A stretch of 64,000 nt of DNA from Pseudomonas denitrificans (nom. rej.) (GTDB lineage: Bacteria > Pseudomonadota > Gammaproteobacteria > Pseudomonadales > Pseudomonadaceae). Below, piece by piece: positions 19,477 through 28,701 of this stretch. Position 1 is the stretch's first letter. Each line of letters starts with the position of its first letter. The stretch is from contig NZ_CP043626.1 in assembly GCF_008807415.1 (NCBI RefSeq), positions 6,486,501-6,550,500 on the forward strand. Reading direction: 5' to 3'. The position numbers and the translations under genes are program-made. The notes under the pieces were generated by a model that had not been told where the DNA came from, made no database searches, and saw only the letters and a list, made by a program, of their open reading frames with translations.

Positions 19477-21735
19477 ATGTCGCGTCAATCCACCGAGTTC
19501 GCCGGCAGCAAGCCGCGCCTTCTAGTCAGCGCTGTCGGCGTGGCGATCACCGCCATGTCCGGCGCTCAACTGGCCCATGCTGACGAAGCGCCGAAGAAGT
19601 CCGGCCAGGACGTGCTGTCCCTGGACGCCGACACTGTCGTCGGCACCCAGCAGCAGGACCCGACCACCTACAACGTGGAGAAGTCCTCCAACGAGAAGTA
19701 CACCGCGCCGCTGCTGGATACGCCCAAGACCGTCACCGTGATCCCGCAGCAGGTGATCAAGGATACCGGCGCGCTGACCCTGCAGGATGCGCTGCGCACC
19801 ACGCCCGGCATCACCTTCGGGGCGGGTGAGGGTGGCAACCCGGCGGGTGATCGCCCGTTCATCCGCGGCTTCAACGCCGAAAGCGACACCTTCCTCGACG
19901 GCATGCGCGACGTCGCCTCGCAGACCCGCGAAATCTTCAACATCGAGCAGATCGAAGTGAGCAAGGGCCCGGGTTCCGCCTACACCGGCGCCGGCTCCAC
20001 CGGCGGCAGCCTGAACCTGATCAGCAAGACCGCCAAGCAGGCCGACTTCAACGACGCGAGCGTCGTGCTCGGCACCGACCAGACTCGCCGTACCACCCTC
20101 GACGTTAACCACATGCTGGGCGACAACGCGGCCTTCCGCCTGAACCTGATGAAGCACGATGCCAATGTCGCCGGCCGCGACGAGGTGAATGTCAGCCGCT
20201 GGGGCGTCGCGCCGACCATCACCTTCGGCTTCAACACGCCGACCCGTGCGACGCTGTCCTACTACCACCTGTCCACCGACGACATGCCCGACTACGGCAT
20301 CCCGCTGACCCTCACCGGGCGCAGCGAGCGCAACCCGAGCAAGCCGGTGTCCGTGGACAAGAGCAACTTCTACGGCCTGAACGACCGCGACTATCGCAAG
20401 AGCACCACCGATACCGGGACCTTCCGGATCGAGCACGACCTGAACGACAACCTGACCCTGTCCAACAGCTTCCGCCTGGTGCGCACCACCCTCGACTACA
20501 TCGTCACCAACCCCGACGACAGTCGCGGCAACGTCGCCAACGGCCTGGTCTATCGCTCCTCGAAGAACCGCAACTCCACCTCCAAGGGCTGGGTCAACCA
20601 GACTGACCTGAAGTCCACCTTCGACACCGGCTTCGTCGGCCACACCCTGGTGACCGGTATGGAGTTCAGCTACGAGGACGTGCACAACCGCCCGTACGTG
20701 ATCACTCCGGGCGGCGGCAGTGGCAACATCTGCACGCCATCGCTGATCGCCAGCGGCGACTGCACCAGCCTGAACAAGCCGACCCCGGGCGACCACTGGA
20801 CCGGCAGCATCACCGACAGCGCCGCCTTTACCGACACCGACACCAAGACCGCCTCGGCCTACGTGTTCGATACCCTCAAGCTCAGCGAGCAGTGGGACCT
20901 CAACCTCGGCCTGCGCTACGACGACTTCGAGACCCGCTCCAGCGGTTATTCCACCGGGGGCCGCGGCTCGCCCGCCGGCGATTTCGACCGCCAGAACAAC
21001 TCCCACTTCTGGAACTACCAGCTCGGTGTGGTCTACAAACCGGCGCCCAACGGCAGCGTCTACGCCGCCTGGTCCACCTCCAGCAACCCTAGCGGCGAGA
21101 CTGCCGGTGAAGGCGGTGGCGACCTGGCCCTGGCCAACACCAACCTCGATCCGGAACGCAACCGCAACTACGAGATCGGCACCAAGTGGGCGTTCTTCGA
21201 CGAAGCGCTGTCGCTCAATGCAGCGATCTTCCGCACCGACAAGACCAACGCCCGTGTTGCCTCGCCGGATGACTCCACCGTGCAGGTGCTCGATGGCGAG
21301 CAGCGTGTGCAGGGCGTCGAGCTGGGCTTCAGCGGCGCGCTGACGCCCAAGTGGAAAGTCTTCGGCGGCTACACCTACCTGGACAGCGAGATCCTCAAGT
21401 CCAGCGTGGCCAGCGACGAAGGCAACCGCATGCCACAGACCGCACAGAACAACTTCACCCTCTGGTCGACCTACGACGTGCTGCAGAACTTCACCGTGGG
21501 CGGCGGCGCCACCTACGTCGACGAGCAGTACGGCAACACCGCCAACAGCACCATGATTCCGTCCTACTGGCGCTACGACGCCATGGCCAAGTACGTGATC
21601 AGCAAGAACGTCGACCTGCAGCTCAACGTGCAGAACCTGACCGACAAGCGCTACTTCGACCAGGTCTTCAGCACCCACATGGCCCACGTGGCCCCTGGTC
21701 GCACCGCGCTGCTGGGTGTCAACGTCCACTTCTGA
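19477..21735 (+). CDS. piuA: PiuA, TonB-dependent siderophore receptor
   Basis: Outer-membrane 22-strand receptor of 752 residues. The signal region runs to about AHA; the TonB box is near DTVVGT; the plug (about residues 60-200) contains KTVTVIPQQVIKDTGALTLQDALRTTPGI and RPFIRGFNAESDTFLDGMRD; the barrel ends with the terminal aromatic residue, NVHF. The family is the catecholate/ferrichrome type. P. aeruginosa PiuA takes up catechol siderophores and siderophore-linked beta-lactams. GGGAGGGAG precedes the ATG; a strong terminator follows. Confidence 0.92.
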   Translation: MSRQSTEFAGSKPRLLVSAVGVAITAMSGAQLAHADEAPKKSGQDVLSLDADTVVGTQQQDPTTYNVEKSSNEKYTAPLLDTPKTVTVIPQQVIKDTGALTLQDALRTTPGITFGAGEGGNPAGDRPFIRGFNAESDTFLDGMRDVASQTREIFNIEQIEVSKGPGSAYTGAGSTGGSLNLISKTAKQADFNDASVVLGTDQTRRTTLDVNHMLGDNAAFRLNLMKHDANVAGRDEVNVSRWGVAPTITFGFNTPTRATLSYYHLSTDDMPDYGIPLTLTGRSERNPSKPVSVDKSNFYGLNDRDYRKSTTDTGTFRIEHDLNDNLTLSNSFRLVRTTLDYIVTNPDDSRGNVANGLVYRSSKNRNSTSKGWVNQTDLKSTFDTGFVGHTLVTGMEFSYEDVHNRPYVITPGGGSGNICTPSLIASGDCTSLNKPTPGDHWTGSITDSAAFTDTDTKTASAYVFDTLKLSEQWDLNLGLRYDDFETRSSGYSTGGRGSPAGDFDRQNNSHFWNYQLGVVYKPAPNGSVYAAWSTSSNPSGETAGEGGGDLALANTNLDPERNRNYEIGTKWAFFDEALSLNAAIFRTDKTNARVASPDDSTVQVLDGEQRVQGVELGFSGALTPKWKVFGGYTYLDSEILKSSVASDEGNRMPQTAQNNFTLWSTYDVLQNFTVGGGATYVDEQYGNTANSTMIPSYWRYDAMAKYVISKNVDLQLNVQNLTDKRYFDQVFSTHMAHVAPGRTALLGVNVHF

Positions 21736-21776
21736 GAACTAGCTCCTTCCGTTGGGGCGCGCACCTCTGGCGCCCC

Positions 21777-21812
21777 GCCCCGGCCGATGCTCCTCGGCCG
21801 GGGCTTTTATTT
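21777..21812 (+). terminator. piuA terminator
   Basis: GCCCCGGCCGA, short loop, TCGGCCGGGGC, then TTTTATTT: a GC stem with a T tract about 40 bases after piuA. Confidence 0.9.
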
Positions 21813-21878
21813 GTCCGGGGCTGGCGCCCGTACGGCGAAGGTAAGGCCAGGGTAAAGATTGTTAAATCGGCTGCGCTT

Positions 21879-21897
21879 GCGAGCCATTCTCATTAAA
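21879..21897. promoter_or_regulatory. Weak Fur-like site before piuB
   Basis: GCGAGCCATTCTCATTAAA matches about 11 of 19 Fur consensus positions, best in the right half (ATT.TCATTA). It lies 42 bases before the piuB start. The iron context makes it plausible; the match alone would not. Confidence 0.35.
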
Positions 21898-21938
21898 ATG
21901 CCCGCCCTGCGTGAAGGGTCTGCGAAGGTGAAGCCGCG

Positions 21939-24488
21939 GTGTTGAAGAAAGTCCTGTTCCAGTTGCATTGGCTGTTCGGTATCAGCGCAGGTCTGGTGCT
22001 GGCGCTGATGGGCATCACCGGGGCGATGCTGTCGTTCCAGGATGAAATCCTGCGCGCCATTAACCCCGAGAGCCTGGTGGTGGAAAAGCGCGCCGAAGCC
22101 GTGCTGCCGATGGACGAACTGATCCGCCGGGTGGAGAGCGCCGAGCCGGGCAGGAAGGTTTCCTTCCTCTGGCTGAAGACCGAGGGCGTGGAGTCCGCGC
22201 GCATTTTCTTCACCCCGCCGCCGGGCCAGCGCCGGGGCGAATCGCGCTATGTCGACCCGTACACCGCGCAAGCTCTGCCCGCGCCAGTGGGCGAGGGCGC
22301 CTTCATGTTCATCATGCAGCTGCACCGTTTCCTTGCCGCCGGCGAAGTCGGCCAGCGGATCACGGCCGCCTGCACCCTGATCCTAGTGTTCTTCTGCCTC
22401 TCCGGCCTGTACCTGCGCTGGCCGCGCAAGGCGCTGAACTGGCGCACCTGGCTGACCTTCGACTGGCGCAAGAAGGGCCGCGCCTTCAACTGGGACCTGC
22501 ACGCCGTCGCCGGCACCTGGTGCCTGGTGTTCTACCTCCTGGCCTCGCTGACCGGCCTGTACTGGTCCTACGAGTGGTACCGCAACGGCCTGTTCAAGCT
22601 GCTCGACGACGCCCCTGCCGGCCAGGCCAAGGGCGGCCAGCGCGGCGGCAAACGTGGCCCGGCGCCCGAGGGCCCGCCGCCGGTGGTGGATGCCACGGCC
22701 ATCTGGAACACCGTCGCGCAGACCGGCGGCCCCAACATGACCGCCTACAACCTGCGCCTGCCGCCGGTGAAGGGCCAGCCGGCCACCGTGTTCTACCTCC
22801 TCGATGACGCCGCCCACGAACGCGCCTTCAACGAGATGACCATCGACCCGGCCAGCGGCAAGCTGCTAAAGCACCGCCGCTACAACGACAGCAGCGCCGG
22901 CAAGCAACTGCTCACCAGCGTCTACGCCCTGCACGTGGGCAGCTACTTCGGCCTTACCGGGCGCATCCTGATGATGCTCGCGAGCCTCGCCATGCCGCTG
23001 TTCTTCATCACCGGCTGGCTGCTCTACCTCGACCGCCGCCGCAAGAAGCGCGCCGCGCAGGCCGCCCGTGGCGAATTGGGCAGCAACGCCGCTGGCGCCG
23101 ACTCCTGGCTGGTGGGCTATGCCAGCCAGAGCGGCTTCGCCGAGCAGCTGGCGTGGCAGAGCGCCGGCCAGTTGCAGGCCGCCGGTTTGCCGGTGCGTGT
23201 CGAGCCGCTGGGCAAGCTGGATCGCGCGCAGCTGGAGCAGACCCGCAACGCGCTGTTCGTGGTCAGCACCTTTGGCGAAGGCGAGGCGCCGGACAGCGCC
23301 CGTGGCTTCGAACGCCAACTGCTGGGCCAGACCCTCGGCCTCAATGACCTGCGCTTCGCCATCCTGGCCCTGGGCGACCGCCAGTACGAACATTTCTGCG
23401 GCTTCGCCCGACGCATGCAGGGCTGGCTGCAAGGGCAGGGCGCGCGCCCGCTGTTCGACGGCGTGGAAGTGGACAACGGTGATGCCGCTGCGCTGCACGA
23501 CTGGCAGGTCCGTCTGGCCGAACTCTCCGGCGCCGCGCCGCAAGTGGCGTTCACTGCACCAGCTTTCGAGGTCTGGACGCTGAGTGGTCGCGAACACCTC
23601 AACCCCGGCAGCCAGGGCGAATCCACCTGGCTGCTGCGCCTCACCGCGCCGAACGATTCGCAGATCGACTGGGCTGCCGGCGACCTGGTGGAAATCGTCC
23701 CGCGCCAACCGGACTTCCTCGTCGCCCGCTGGCTCGAACGCCTCGGCCTGGATGGCTCCGCCAGGGTGCAGGTGGATGGTCTGGCGCTGCCGCTGAAGGA
23801 TGCCCTGGCCGGCTGCCTGCTGCCGGGCAACCTCGAGCACCTGGTCGGCCAGCATGGCCAGGCGGTTTACGACGCGCTGATCAAGCTCTCGGTGCGCCAG
23901 TACTCCATCGCCTCGTTGCGCAGCGCAGGCGCCCTGGAGCTGATCGTCCGCCAGGAGCAGCACGCCGACGGCTCGCTGGGCATCTGTTCCGGCTGGCTGA
24001 CCGAGTACCTGCCCGAGGGCGGCAGCCTGCTGCTGCGCCTGCGGCGCAACCGCAGCTTCCACCTGACCGAGGAGGATCGCCCGCTGATCCTGATCGGCAA
24101 CGGCACCGGTATCGCCGGCCTGCGCGCACTGCTGCAGGCGAGCGTGGCCGAGGGCCGGTCGCGTAACTGGTTGCTGTTCGGCGAGCGCAACATCGCCCAC
24201 GACTTCTACTGCCGCGAGGAACTGGAAGGCCTGCTGGCGCGCGGCGAACTGCAACGCCTGGATGTTGTCTTCTCCCGCGACCAGGCCGAAAAGCTCTACG
24301 TGCAGGACCGCCTGCGTGCCAGCGGCGAAGTCCTCGCCCAGTGGCTCGACGACGGCGCGGCGATCTACGTCTGCGGCAGTCTGCAGGGCATGGCCGAAGG
24401 CGTCGACCGCGCCCTGCGCGAGATGCTGGGTGACGCCGAGGTCGAGGCGCTGCTGGAGAGCGGGCGCTACCGCCGCGATGTCTATTGA
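21939..24488 (+). CDS. piuB: PepSY-flavodoxin-FNR fusion, siderophore-iron reductase (PiuB/PA4513 type)
   Basis: Inner-membrane flavoprotein reductase of 849 residues. Residues 1-370 form a PepSY-associated membrane domain (four helices: HWLFGISAGLVLALMGITGAML, ACTLILVFFCLSGLYL, DLHAVAGTWCLVFYLLASLTGLY, ILMMLASLAMPLFFITGWLLYL). About 385-530 is a flavodoxin-like FMN domain (ASQSGFAEQLA, VVSTFGEGEAPDSARGFE). About 545-849 is a sulfite-reductase-like FAD/NADPH module (RQYSIASL, LIGNGTGIAGLRALLQ, YVCGSLQGMAEGVD). It probably passes electrons from NADPH to periplasmic ferric siderophore imported by PiuA. The start is GTG at 21939 or TTG at 21942; the ribosome site is weak. Confidence 0.88.
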   Translation: MLKKVLFQLHWLFGISAGLVLALMGITGAMLSFQDEILRAINPESLVVEKRAEAVLPMDELIRRVESAEPGRKVSFLWLKTEGVESARIFFTPPPGQRRGESRYVDPYTAQALPAPVGEGAFMFIMQLHRFLAAGEVGQRITAACTLILVFFCLSGLYLRWPRKALNWRTWLTFDWRKKGRAFNWDLHAVAGTWCLVFYLLASLTGLYWSYEWYRNGLFKLLDDAPAGQAKGGQRGGKRGPAPEGPPPVVDATAIWNTVAQTGGPNMTAYNLRLPPVKGQPATVFYLLDDAAHERAFNEMTIDPASGKLLKHRRYNDSSAGKQLLTSVYALHVGSYFGLTGRILMMLASLAMPLFFITGWLLYLDRRRKKRAAQAARGELGSNAAGADSWLVGYASQSGFAEQLAWQSAGQLQAAGLPVRVEPLGKLDRAQLEQTRNALFVVSTFGEGEAPDSARGFERQLLGQTLGLNDLRFAILALGDRQYEHFCGFARRMQGWLQGQGARPLFDGVEVDNGDAAALHDWQVRLAELSGAAPQVAFTAPAFEVWTLSGREHLNPGSQGESTWLLRLTAPNDSQIDWAAGDLVEIVPRQPDFLVARWLERLGLDGSARVQVDGLALPLKDALAGCLLPGNLEHLVGQHGQAVYDALIKLSVRQYSIASLRSAGALELIVRQEQHADGSLGICSGWLTEYLPEGGSLLLRLRRNRSFHLTEEDRPLILIGNGTGIAGLRALLQASVAEGRSRNWLLFGERNIAHDFYCREELEGLLARGELQRLDVVFSRDQAEKLYVQDRLRASGEVLAQWLDDGAAIYVCGSLQGMAEGVDRALREMLGDAEVEALLESGRYRRDVY

Positions 24489-24526
24489 TCCTGCGTCAGG
24501 GGGAGCCCACCGCGCTGGCCTGAACC

Positions 24527-24550
24527 TGTAGGAGCGGGCCATGCCCGCGA
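24527..24550 (+). repeat. REP unit
   Basis: TGTAGGAGCGGGCCATGCCC followed by GCGA, a Pseudomonas REP unit in the piuB/lpxO gap. I see no clear inverted partner within the gap. Confidence 0.75.
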
Positions 24551-24668
24551 CCTGCCGGCACCGCCGGCGTTGGCGTTCCGCACAGCCGTCGCCGGTACCT
24601 GCGGATTTCGCGGCCAGCGATGCACCTGCAAACGGATCGGTCCACGATGTCTTGAACGGTCCGCAAAC

Positions 24669-24699
24669 AAAAAGGCCCCGCGAATGCGGAGGCCTTTTT
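24669..24699. terminator. Bidirectional terminator between piuB and lpxO
   Basis: AAAAAGGCC and GGCCTTTTT flank an inner CCGC/GCGG stem. A and T runs on both sides suit the two convergent genes. Confidence 0.85.
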
Positions 24700-24714
24700 G
24701 ATTTCAGGCGCGGC

Positions 24715-25617
24715 TCATATCCATAAGAACAGTGCCAGCACCGCTGCGAAGAAGCCCCACTTCTGCAGGTAGTACAGCTTGCGGTTGCGCTTCTTCAGCG
24801 CCTTGCCATGCAGGCGGATCTTGTACAGCGAGGCGAAGGCACGGTTGATGCCGCCGGTCTTGTCGCCCGCGTCGTTGGGCGAAGCCGCTGCGGCCATCAC
24901 GTTGCGGCTGAACCAGCGGTTGAACGCCGTCACCCAGCCGTATTTCAGCGGCCGCTCGATATCGCAGAAGAGGATCACCCGGTCGTGATCCGTGGTGTTC
25001 TCGGCGTAGTGGATATAGGTCTCGTCGAACACCACCGCCTCGCCGTCGCGCCAGTGGTAGCGCTCGCCGTCCACCTCGATGAAGCAGCCCGGGTCATTCG
25101 GCGTCAGCAGGCCCAGGTGGTAGCGCAGCGAACCGGCATAGGGGTCGCGGTGGCGCACCAGGCGCGAGCCCGGCGGCAGCTCGGCGAACATCGCCGCCTT
25201 CACCGACGGAATCTGCCGCAGCAGCTCGGTGGTCTTCGGGCACAGCGCGTCGGCGGACGGGTGGCTGTCGTCGTACCACTTCAGGTAGAAGCGCTTCCAG
25301 CCGGTCTTGAAGAAGGAGTTGAAACCCACGTCGTTGAGCTGGTCGGAACGCTTGATGCTGCCGGCGTCGCGCAGGTGCAGGGCTTCGCTGCGGATGGCTT
25401 CCCAGTTGTCGGCAAGCAGGCGCATCTCGGGGAATTCGTCGGTCGCCAGGTACGGCTGGCTCGGCACCCGTGAGAACAGGTACATCAGGCAGTTGATCGG
25501 CGCCAGGAAGCTGGAGTGGTCGCTCAACTGGCGCGTGAATTTGTGGCGCACCCGCCCACGCAGGTGGACATAAACGATGCTCAGGCCGAAGGCGGCCAGG
25601 ATGGCGGCTTTGATCAT
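24715..25617 (-). CDS. lpxO: LpxO, lipid A hydroxylase (aspartyl/asparaginyl beta-hydroxylase family)
   Basis: Fe(II)/2-oxoglutarate dioxygenase that 2-hydroxylates a secondary acyl chain of lipid A at the inner membrane. It has 300 residues, with a hydrophobic N-terminus (AAILAAFGLSIVYVHL) and a hydrophobic C-terminal anchor (FFAAVLALFLWI). The iron motif is RHRDPYAGSLRYHLGL, with the distal histidine in DETYIHYAEN and the arginine in HDRVILFCDI. P. aeruginosa carries lpxO1 at the same place beside piuB (from memory). Confidence 0.9.
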   Translation of the reverse strand: MIKAAILAAFGLSIVYVHLRGRVRHKFTRQLSDHSSFLAPINCLMYLFSRVPSQPYLATDEFPEMRLLADNWEAIRSEALHLRDAGSIKRSDQLNDVGFNSFFKTGWKRFYLKWYDDSHPSADALCPKTTELLRQIPSVKAAMFAELPPGSRLVRHRDPYAGSLRYHLGLLTPNDPGCFIEVDGERYHWRDGEAVVFDETYIHYAENTTDHDRVILFCDIERPLKYGWVTAFNRWFSRNVMAAAASPNDAGDKTGGINRAFASLYKIRLHGKALKKRNRKLYYLQKWGFFAAVLALFLWI

Positions 25618-25744
25618 TCGGGGGAGATTTCCACGGGTCTAGAGGCGGGATGGTACTCCTCCTGAGCGTGACTGAGTATTCTCCGAAGGCCAAAGGCCTG
25701 CAGGTGCTTTAACCTGTGGGAAATCTGGAAGGACGGCGATAGCG

Positions 25745-26500
25745 ATGATCGAGCCCACCCCGCGTATCCTGCTCAACTGCGACATGGGCGAAAGCTTCGG
25801 CGCCTGGCGAATGGGCGACGATACCCACGCCATGCCTCTGATCGATCAGGCCAACCTCGCCTGTGGCTACCACGCGGGCGATCCGCTGACCATGCAGCGC
25901 ACCGTTCGACTGGCGGTGGAGCAGGGCGTCAGCATCGGCGCGCACCCCGCCTACCCGGACCTGGCCGGCTTCGGTCGCCGGCACATGAGCTGTTCGCCCG
26001 CAGAAGTCCACGCCCTGATGCTCTACCAGATCGGCGCGCTGGACGCCTTCTGCCGCGCCGCCGGCACCCAGGTGGCCTACGTGAAGCCCCACGGCGCGCT
26101 GTACAACGACCTGGTGCGCGATGACGCGCTGCTCGCCGCGGTGCTCGATGCCTGCGCCGCCTACCGCAAGCGCCTGCCGCTGATGGTGCTGGCCCTGGCC
26201 GACAACAACCGCGAGCTGCAACTGGCTGACGCCGCCGACGTGCCGCTGATGTTCGAAGCCTTCGCCGACCGCGCCTACCTGCCCGATGGTCAGCTTGCCC
26301 CGCGCCGGCTGCCCAACGCCGTGCACCACGAGCCGCAGCGCATCCTCGACCAGGCCCTGGCCATTGCCCGTGGCGAGCCTTTCCCGGATATCGACGGCAA
26401 TCCGCTGCGCCTGCGCGCCGACAGCCTCTGCGTGCATGGTGATAACCCCGAATCCCTGGCGGTGCTGCGGCGCCTGCGTGGCCTGCTGGACCAGGCATGA
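25745..26500 (+). CDS. pxpA: 5-oxoprolinase subunit PxpA (LamB/YcsF family)
   Basis: Subunit of the three-part prokaryotic 5-oxoprolinase, which hydrolyses pyroglutamate to glutamate with ATP in the cytoplasm. At 251 residues it has the family length. [44 protein letters not shown] and LCVHGDNP are the LamB/YcsF signatures. AAGGA lies upstream. Its stop overlaps the pxpB start by four bases (ATGA), so translation is probably coupled. Confidence 0.92.
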   Translation: MIEPTPRILLNCDMGESFGAWRMGDDTHAMPLIDQANLACGYHAGDPLTMQRTVRLAVEQGVSIGAHPAYPDLAGFGRRHMSCSPAEVHALMLYQIGALDAFCRAAGTQVAYVKPHGALYNDLVRDDALLAAVLDACAAYRKRLPLMVLALADNNRELQLADAADVPLMFEAFADRAYLPDGQLAPRRLPNAVHHEPQRILDQALAIARGEPFPDIDGNPLRLRADSLCVHGDNPESLAVLRRLRGLLDQA

Positions 26501-27174
26501 TCCGTGTCGAAGCCTTCGGCGCCACGGCGCTGCTGATCACCCTCGCGGAACAGCCCGACGATGCGCTGCCGCTGCGCATCGCCCGACTGGCCGAGCGCCT
26601 GCGTACCGAGCTGGGCGCGGCACTGACGGATTGTGTGCCGGGCTGGACCACACTGTTGCTGCACTACGACCTGTTGCGCACCGACCTCCCGCAATTGCAA
26701 AGCCGCGTGCAGGCCGCGCTGGCGGACTGGCCCGGCGATGCCCTGGCGAACGACGGCGGGCGCCTGCATGAAATTGCCGTGTGGTATGCCGGTGAGGACC
26801 TCGCCGAAGTCGCTCGTCTCTGCGGGCTCATTCCGGCGCAGGTGATCGATCTGCACGCCGGCCGCGATTATCGCGTCGGCGCCATCGGCTTCGCCCCCGG
26901 TTTCGCCTACCTCGGCGAGCTCGACCAACGCCTCGCCCTAGCGCGCCGGGCCACGCCGCGCACCCACGTGCCCGCCGGTAGCCTGGCAATCGCCGAGCGG
27001 CAGACGGCGGTTTATCCACAGGCGTCGCCCGGCGGTTGGCACCTGCTCGGGCGCACCGCGCAACGCCTGTTCGATCCGCATCGGCAGCCGCCTTGCCCGC
27101 TGGCTGTGGGCGATTGCGTGCGCTTTGTGCCCATCGATGAGGCAGCTTATCGCGCGGCCGGTGGCGAACCATGA
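26497..27174 (+). CDS. pxpB: 5-oxoprolinase subunit PxpB (KipI/allophanate hydrolase subunit 1 family)
   Basis: A 225-residue subunit of 5-oxoprolinase. [73 protein letters not shown] are diagnostic of the KipI/AHS1 family. It overlaps pxpA and pxpC by four bases on each side. Confidence 0.92.
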   Translation: MIRVEAFGATALLITLAEQPDDALPLRIARLAERLRTELGAALTDCVPGWTTLLLHYDLLRTDLPQLQSRVQAALADWPGDALANDGGRLHEIAVWYAGEDLAEVARLCGLIPAQVIDLHAGRDYRVGAIGFAPGFAYLGELDQRLALARRATPRTHVPAGSLAIAERQTAVYPQASPGGWHLLGRTAQRLFDPHRQPPCPLAVGDCVRFVPIDEAAYRAAGGEP

Positions 27175-28087
27175 GCCTGAAAATCATGGCTTGCGGCCTG
27201 CTCTGCCTGCTGCAGGACGGCGGCCGACGGGGCTGGCAGCACCTGGGCGTATCGCCCGGTGGCCCTGTGGACAAGCACGCGGCGGCCTGGGCCAATCGCC
27301 TGCTCGACAACGGGCCGGGCGTGCCGCTGCTGGAAATCGCGCTGGGCGGAGTGGAGCTGGAAGTGCAGGCTGACACCTGGCTGGCACTGGCGGGCGCCGA
27401 GTTGCCGGCGACGCTCGATGGTAAGCCGCTACCGGGCTGGTCGCGCTTTCGCGTGAGGGCCGGGCAGCGCCTGAAGCTGGGCTTCGCTCGTACCGGACAG
27501 CGGGCGTATCTCGCCGCTGCCGGAGGTTTCTCGGCGCAGCCGATACTGGGTAGCGTCGCGACCCAGATGCGGGAAAAACTCGGCGGTCTTGCCGGCAATG
27601 GCCAGCCGCTCGCCGCCGACGATCTGCTGGAATGTGCCGCCTACGGCGAGCGTTTCACTCGCGGTGCCAGCGTGCCCTGGCCTTATCGGCCGGACTACCG
27701 CGAGGTGCCGATCCTGCGCGTGCTGCCTGGTCCGGATGCCTTCAGCGGGGAACAGCGCGAGGCCTTCTTCGAACAGCGCTGGCAGGTCAGCCCGCAGTCC
27801 GATCGCATGGGCGTGCGACTGCGCGGCGAAGCGCTGAGCGCGCCTCGCCGGCAATGGTCGTTGGGGTAGTGGAAGGCGCCATCCAGGTGCCGCCGGACGG
27901 CCAGCCGATCGTCCTGCTGGCCGACCGCCAGAGCATGGGTGGCTACCCGCTGCTGGGCGTGCTGCACCCGCTGGACATCGGCCGCCTGGCGCAATGCCCG
28001 GCGCACAGCGAAGTGCGTTTCACCCCGGTGAGCGTGGAACGTGCGCAGGCGGACCTGCGCACGTTCCTGCGCTTCTTCTGCGGCTGA
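27171..28087 (+). pseudogene. pxpC: 5-oxoprolinase subunit PxpC (KipA/AHS2), frameshifted as read
   Basis: Biotin-dependent carboxylase-like subunit (AHS2 family) of 5-oxoprolinase. The first frame reads LLQDGGRRGWQHLGVSPGGPVDKHAA and reaches a premature TAG after RRQWSLG. The family continuation VVEGAIQVPPDGQPIVLLAD to LRTFLRFFCG lies in the next frame and ends at 28087. The break is the run GGGG at 27863-27866: one more G restores 305 residues, the normal length. Probably an assembly error. It ends two bases from the convergent prfH stop. Confidence 0.88.
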
Positions 28088-28089
28088 CA

Positions 28090-28701
28090 TCAGCCCTCGA
28101 AGCGTTCACCGCGAAACACCCGGCGCGGATTGCCGCGTTCCAGATGGTGATGCACCAGCCGGCGTTCGGCGCGCAGCTCGCTGCTTGCCTGCTCCGCGCG
28201 TTCCTCCAGCTTGCGGGCGATCAGCAGCAGCGCCAGGCGCTTGTTGGCGTGCTGGCTGCGCTCAGTCTGGACCTTGATGCTCAGACCGCTGGCAACGTGG
28301 GTCGCGCGTACTGCCGAGTCGGTGGTGTTGACGTGCTGCCCGCCGGGGCCGGAGGAGCGCAAGGTTTCGAAGCGTACTTCACCTTCAAGGCTGGCCGGTG
28401 GCGCACTGAAGCGCGCGCCGCCGAAGTACCAGTTCTTGCGCCCGTGATTGGCCCGGTAAGGGCTGGCGCAGACCCATTGCAGGGTGCCGCTCCAGTCCTC
28501 GGCCAGCGCCGCCGCCGAGTCACCGTCCAGCGCCAGCAGCACCGAGAGCAGGGTGCCTCGGCGCGGGCCGGCTTCTTCCTCGATCACGCGCACCTCGACA
28601 CCGTTGGCCTCGGCCTCGCGCAGCAGGCGCTGCAGGGCCTTGGCCACGGCCAGTGCGCATTCGTCGGGCCCCTGGGCCGCGGAAAGTTGCAGCAGGATCA
28701 T
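28090..28701 (-). CDS. prfH: Peptide chain release factor H (PrfH)
   Basis: A class I release-factor homologue of 203 residues that keeps the catalytic GGQ loop (residues 120-122, in [19 protein letters not shown]) but lacks the stop-codon-recognition domains of RF1/RF2. It is nearly identical in layout to E. coli PrfH, which also opens MILLQLS. PrfH releases peptides from ribosomes whose decoding centre has been cut, together with RtcB2. I use the ATG at 28701, which overlaps the rtcB2 stop by one base (TGATG); a GTG at 28708 is possible. Confidence 0.92.
   Translation of the reverse strand: MILLQLSAAQGPDECALAVAKALQRLLREAEANGVEVRVIEEEAGPRRGTLLSVLLALDGDSAAALAEDWSGTLQWVCASPYRANHGRKNWYFGGARFSAPPASLEGEVRFETLRSSGPGGQHVNTTDSAVRATHVASGLSIKVQTERSQHANKRLALLLIARKLEERAEQASSELRAERRLVHHHLERGNPRRVFRGERFEG

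Noticed and set aside
19522..21729. A 735-codon minus-strand frame opposite piuA
   Set aside because: Shadow of the receptor gene: low complexity (Val, Gly, Ala, His) and no motif, signal peptide or ribosome site.
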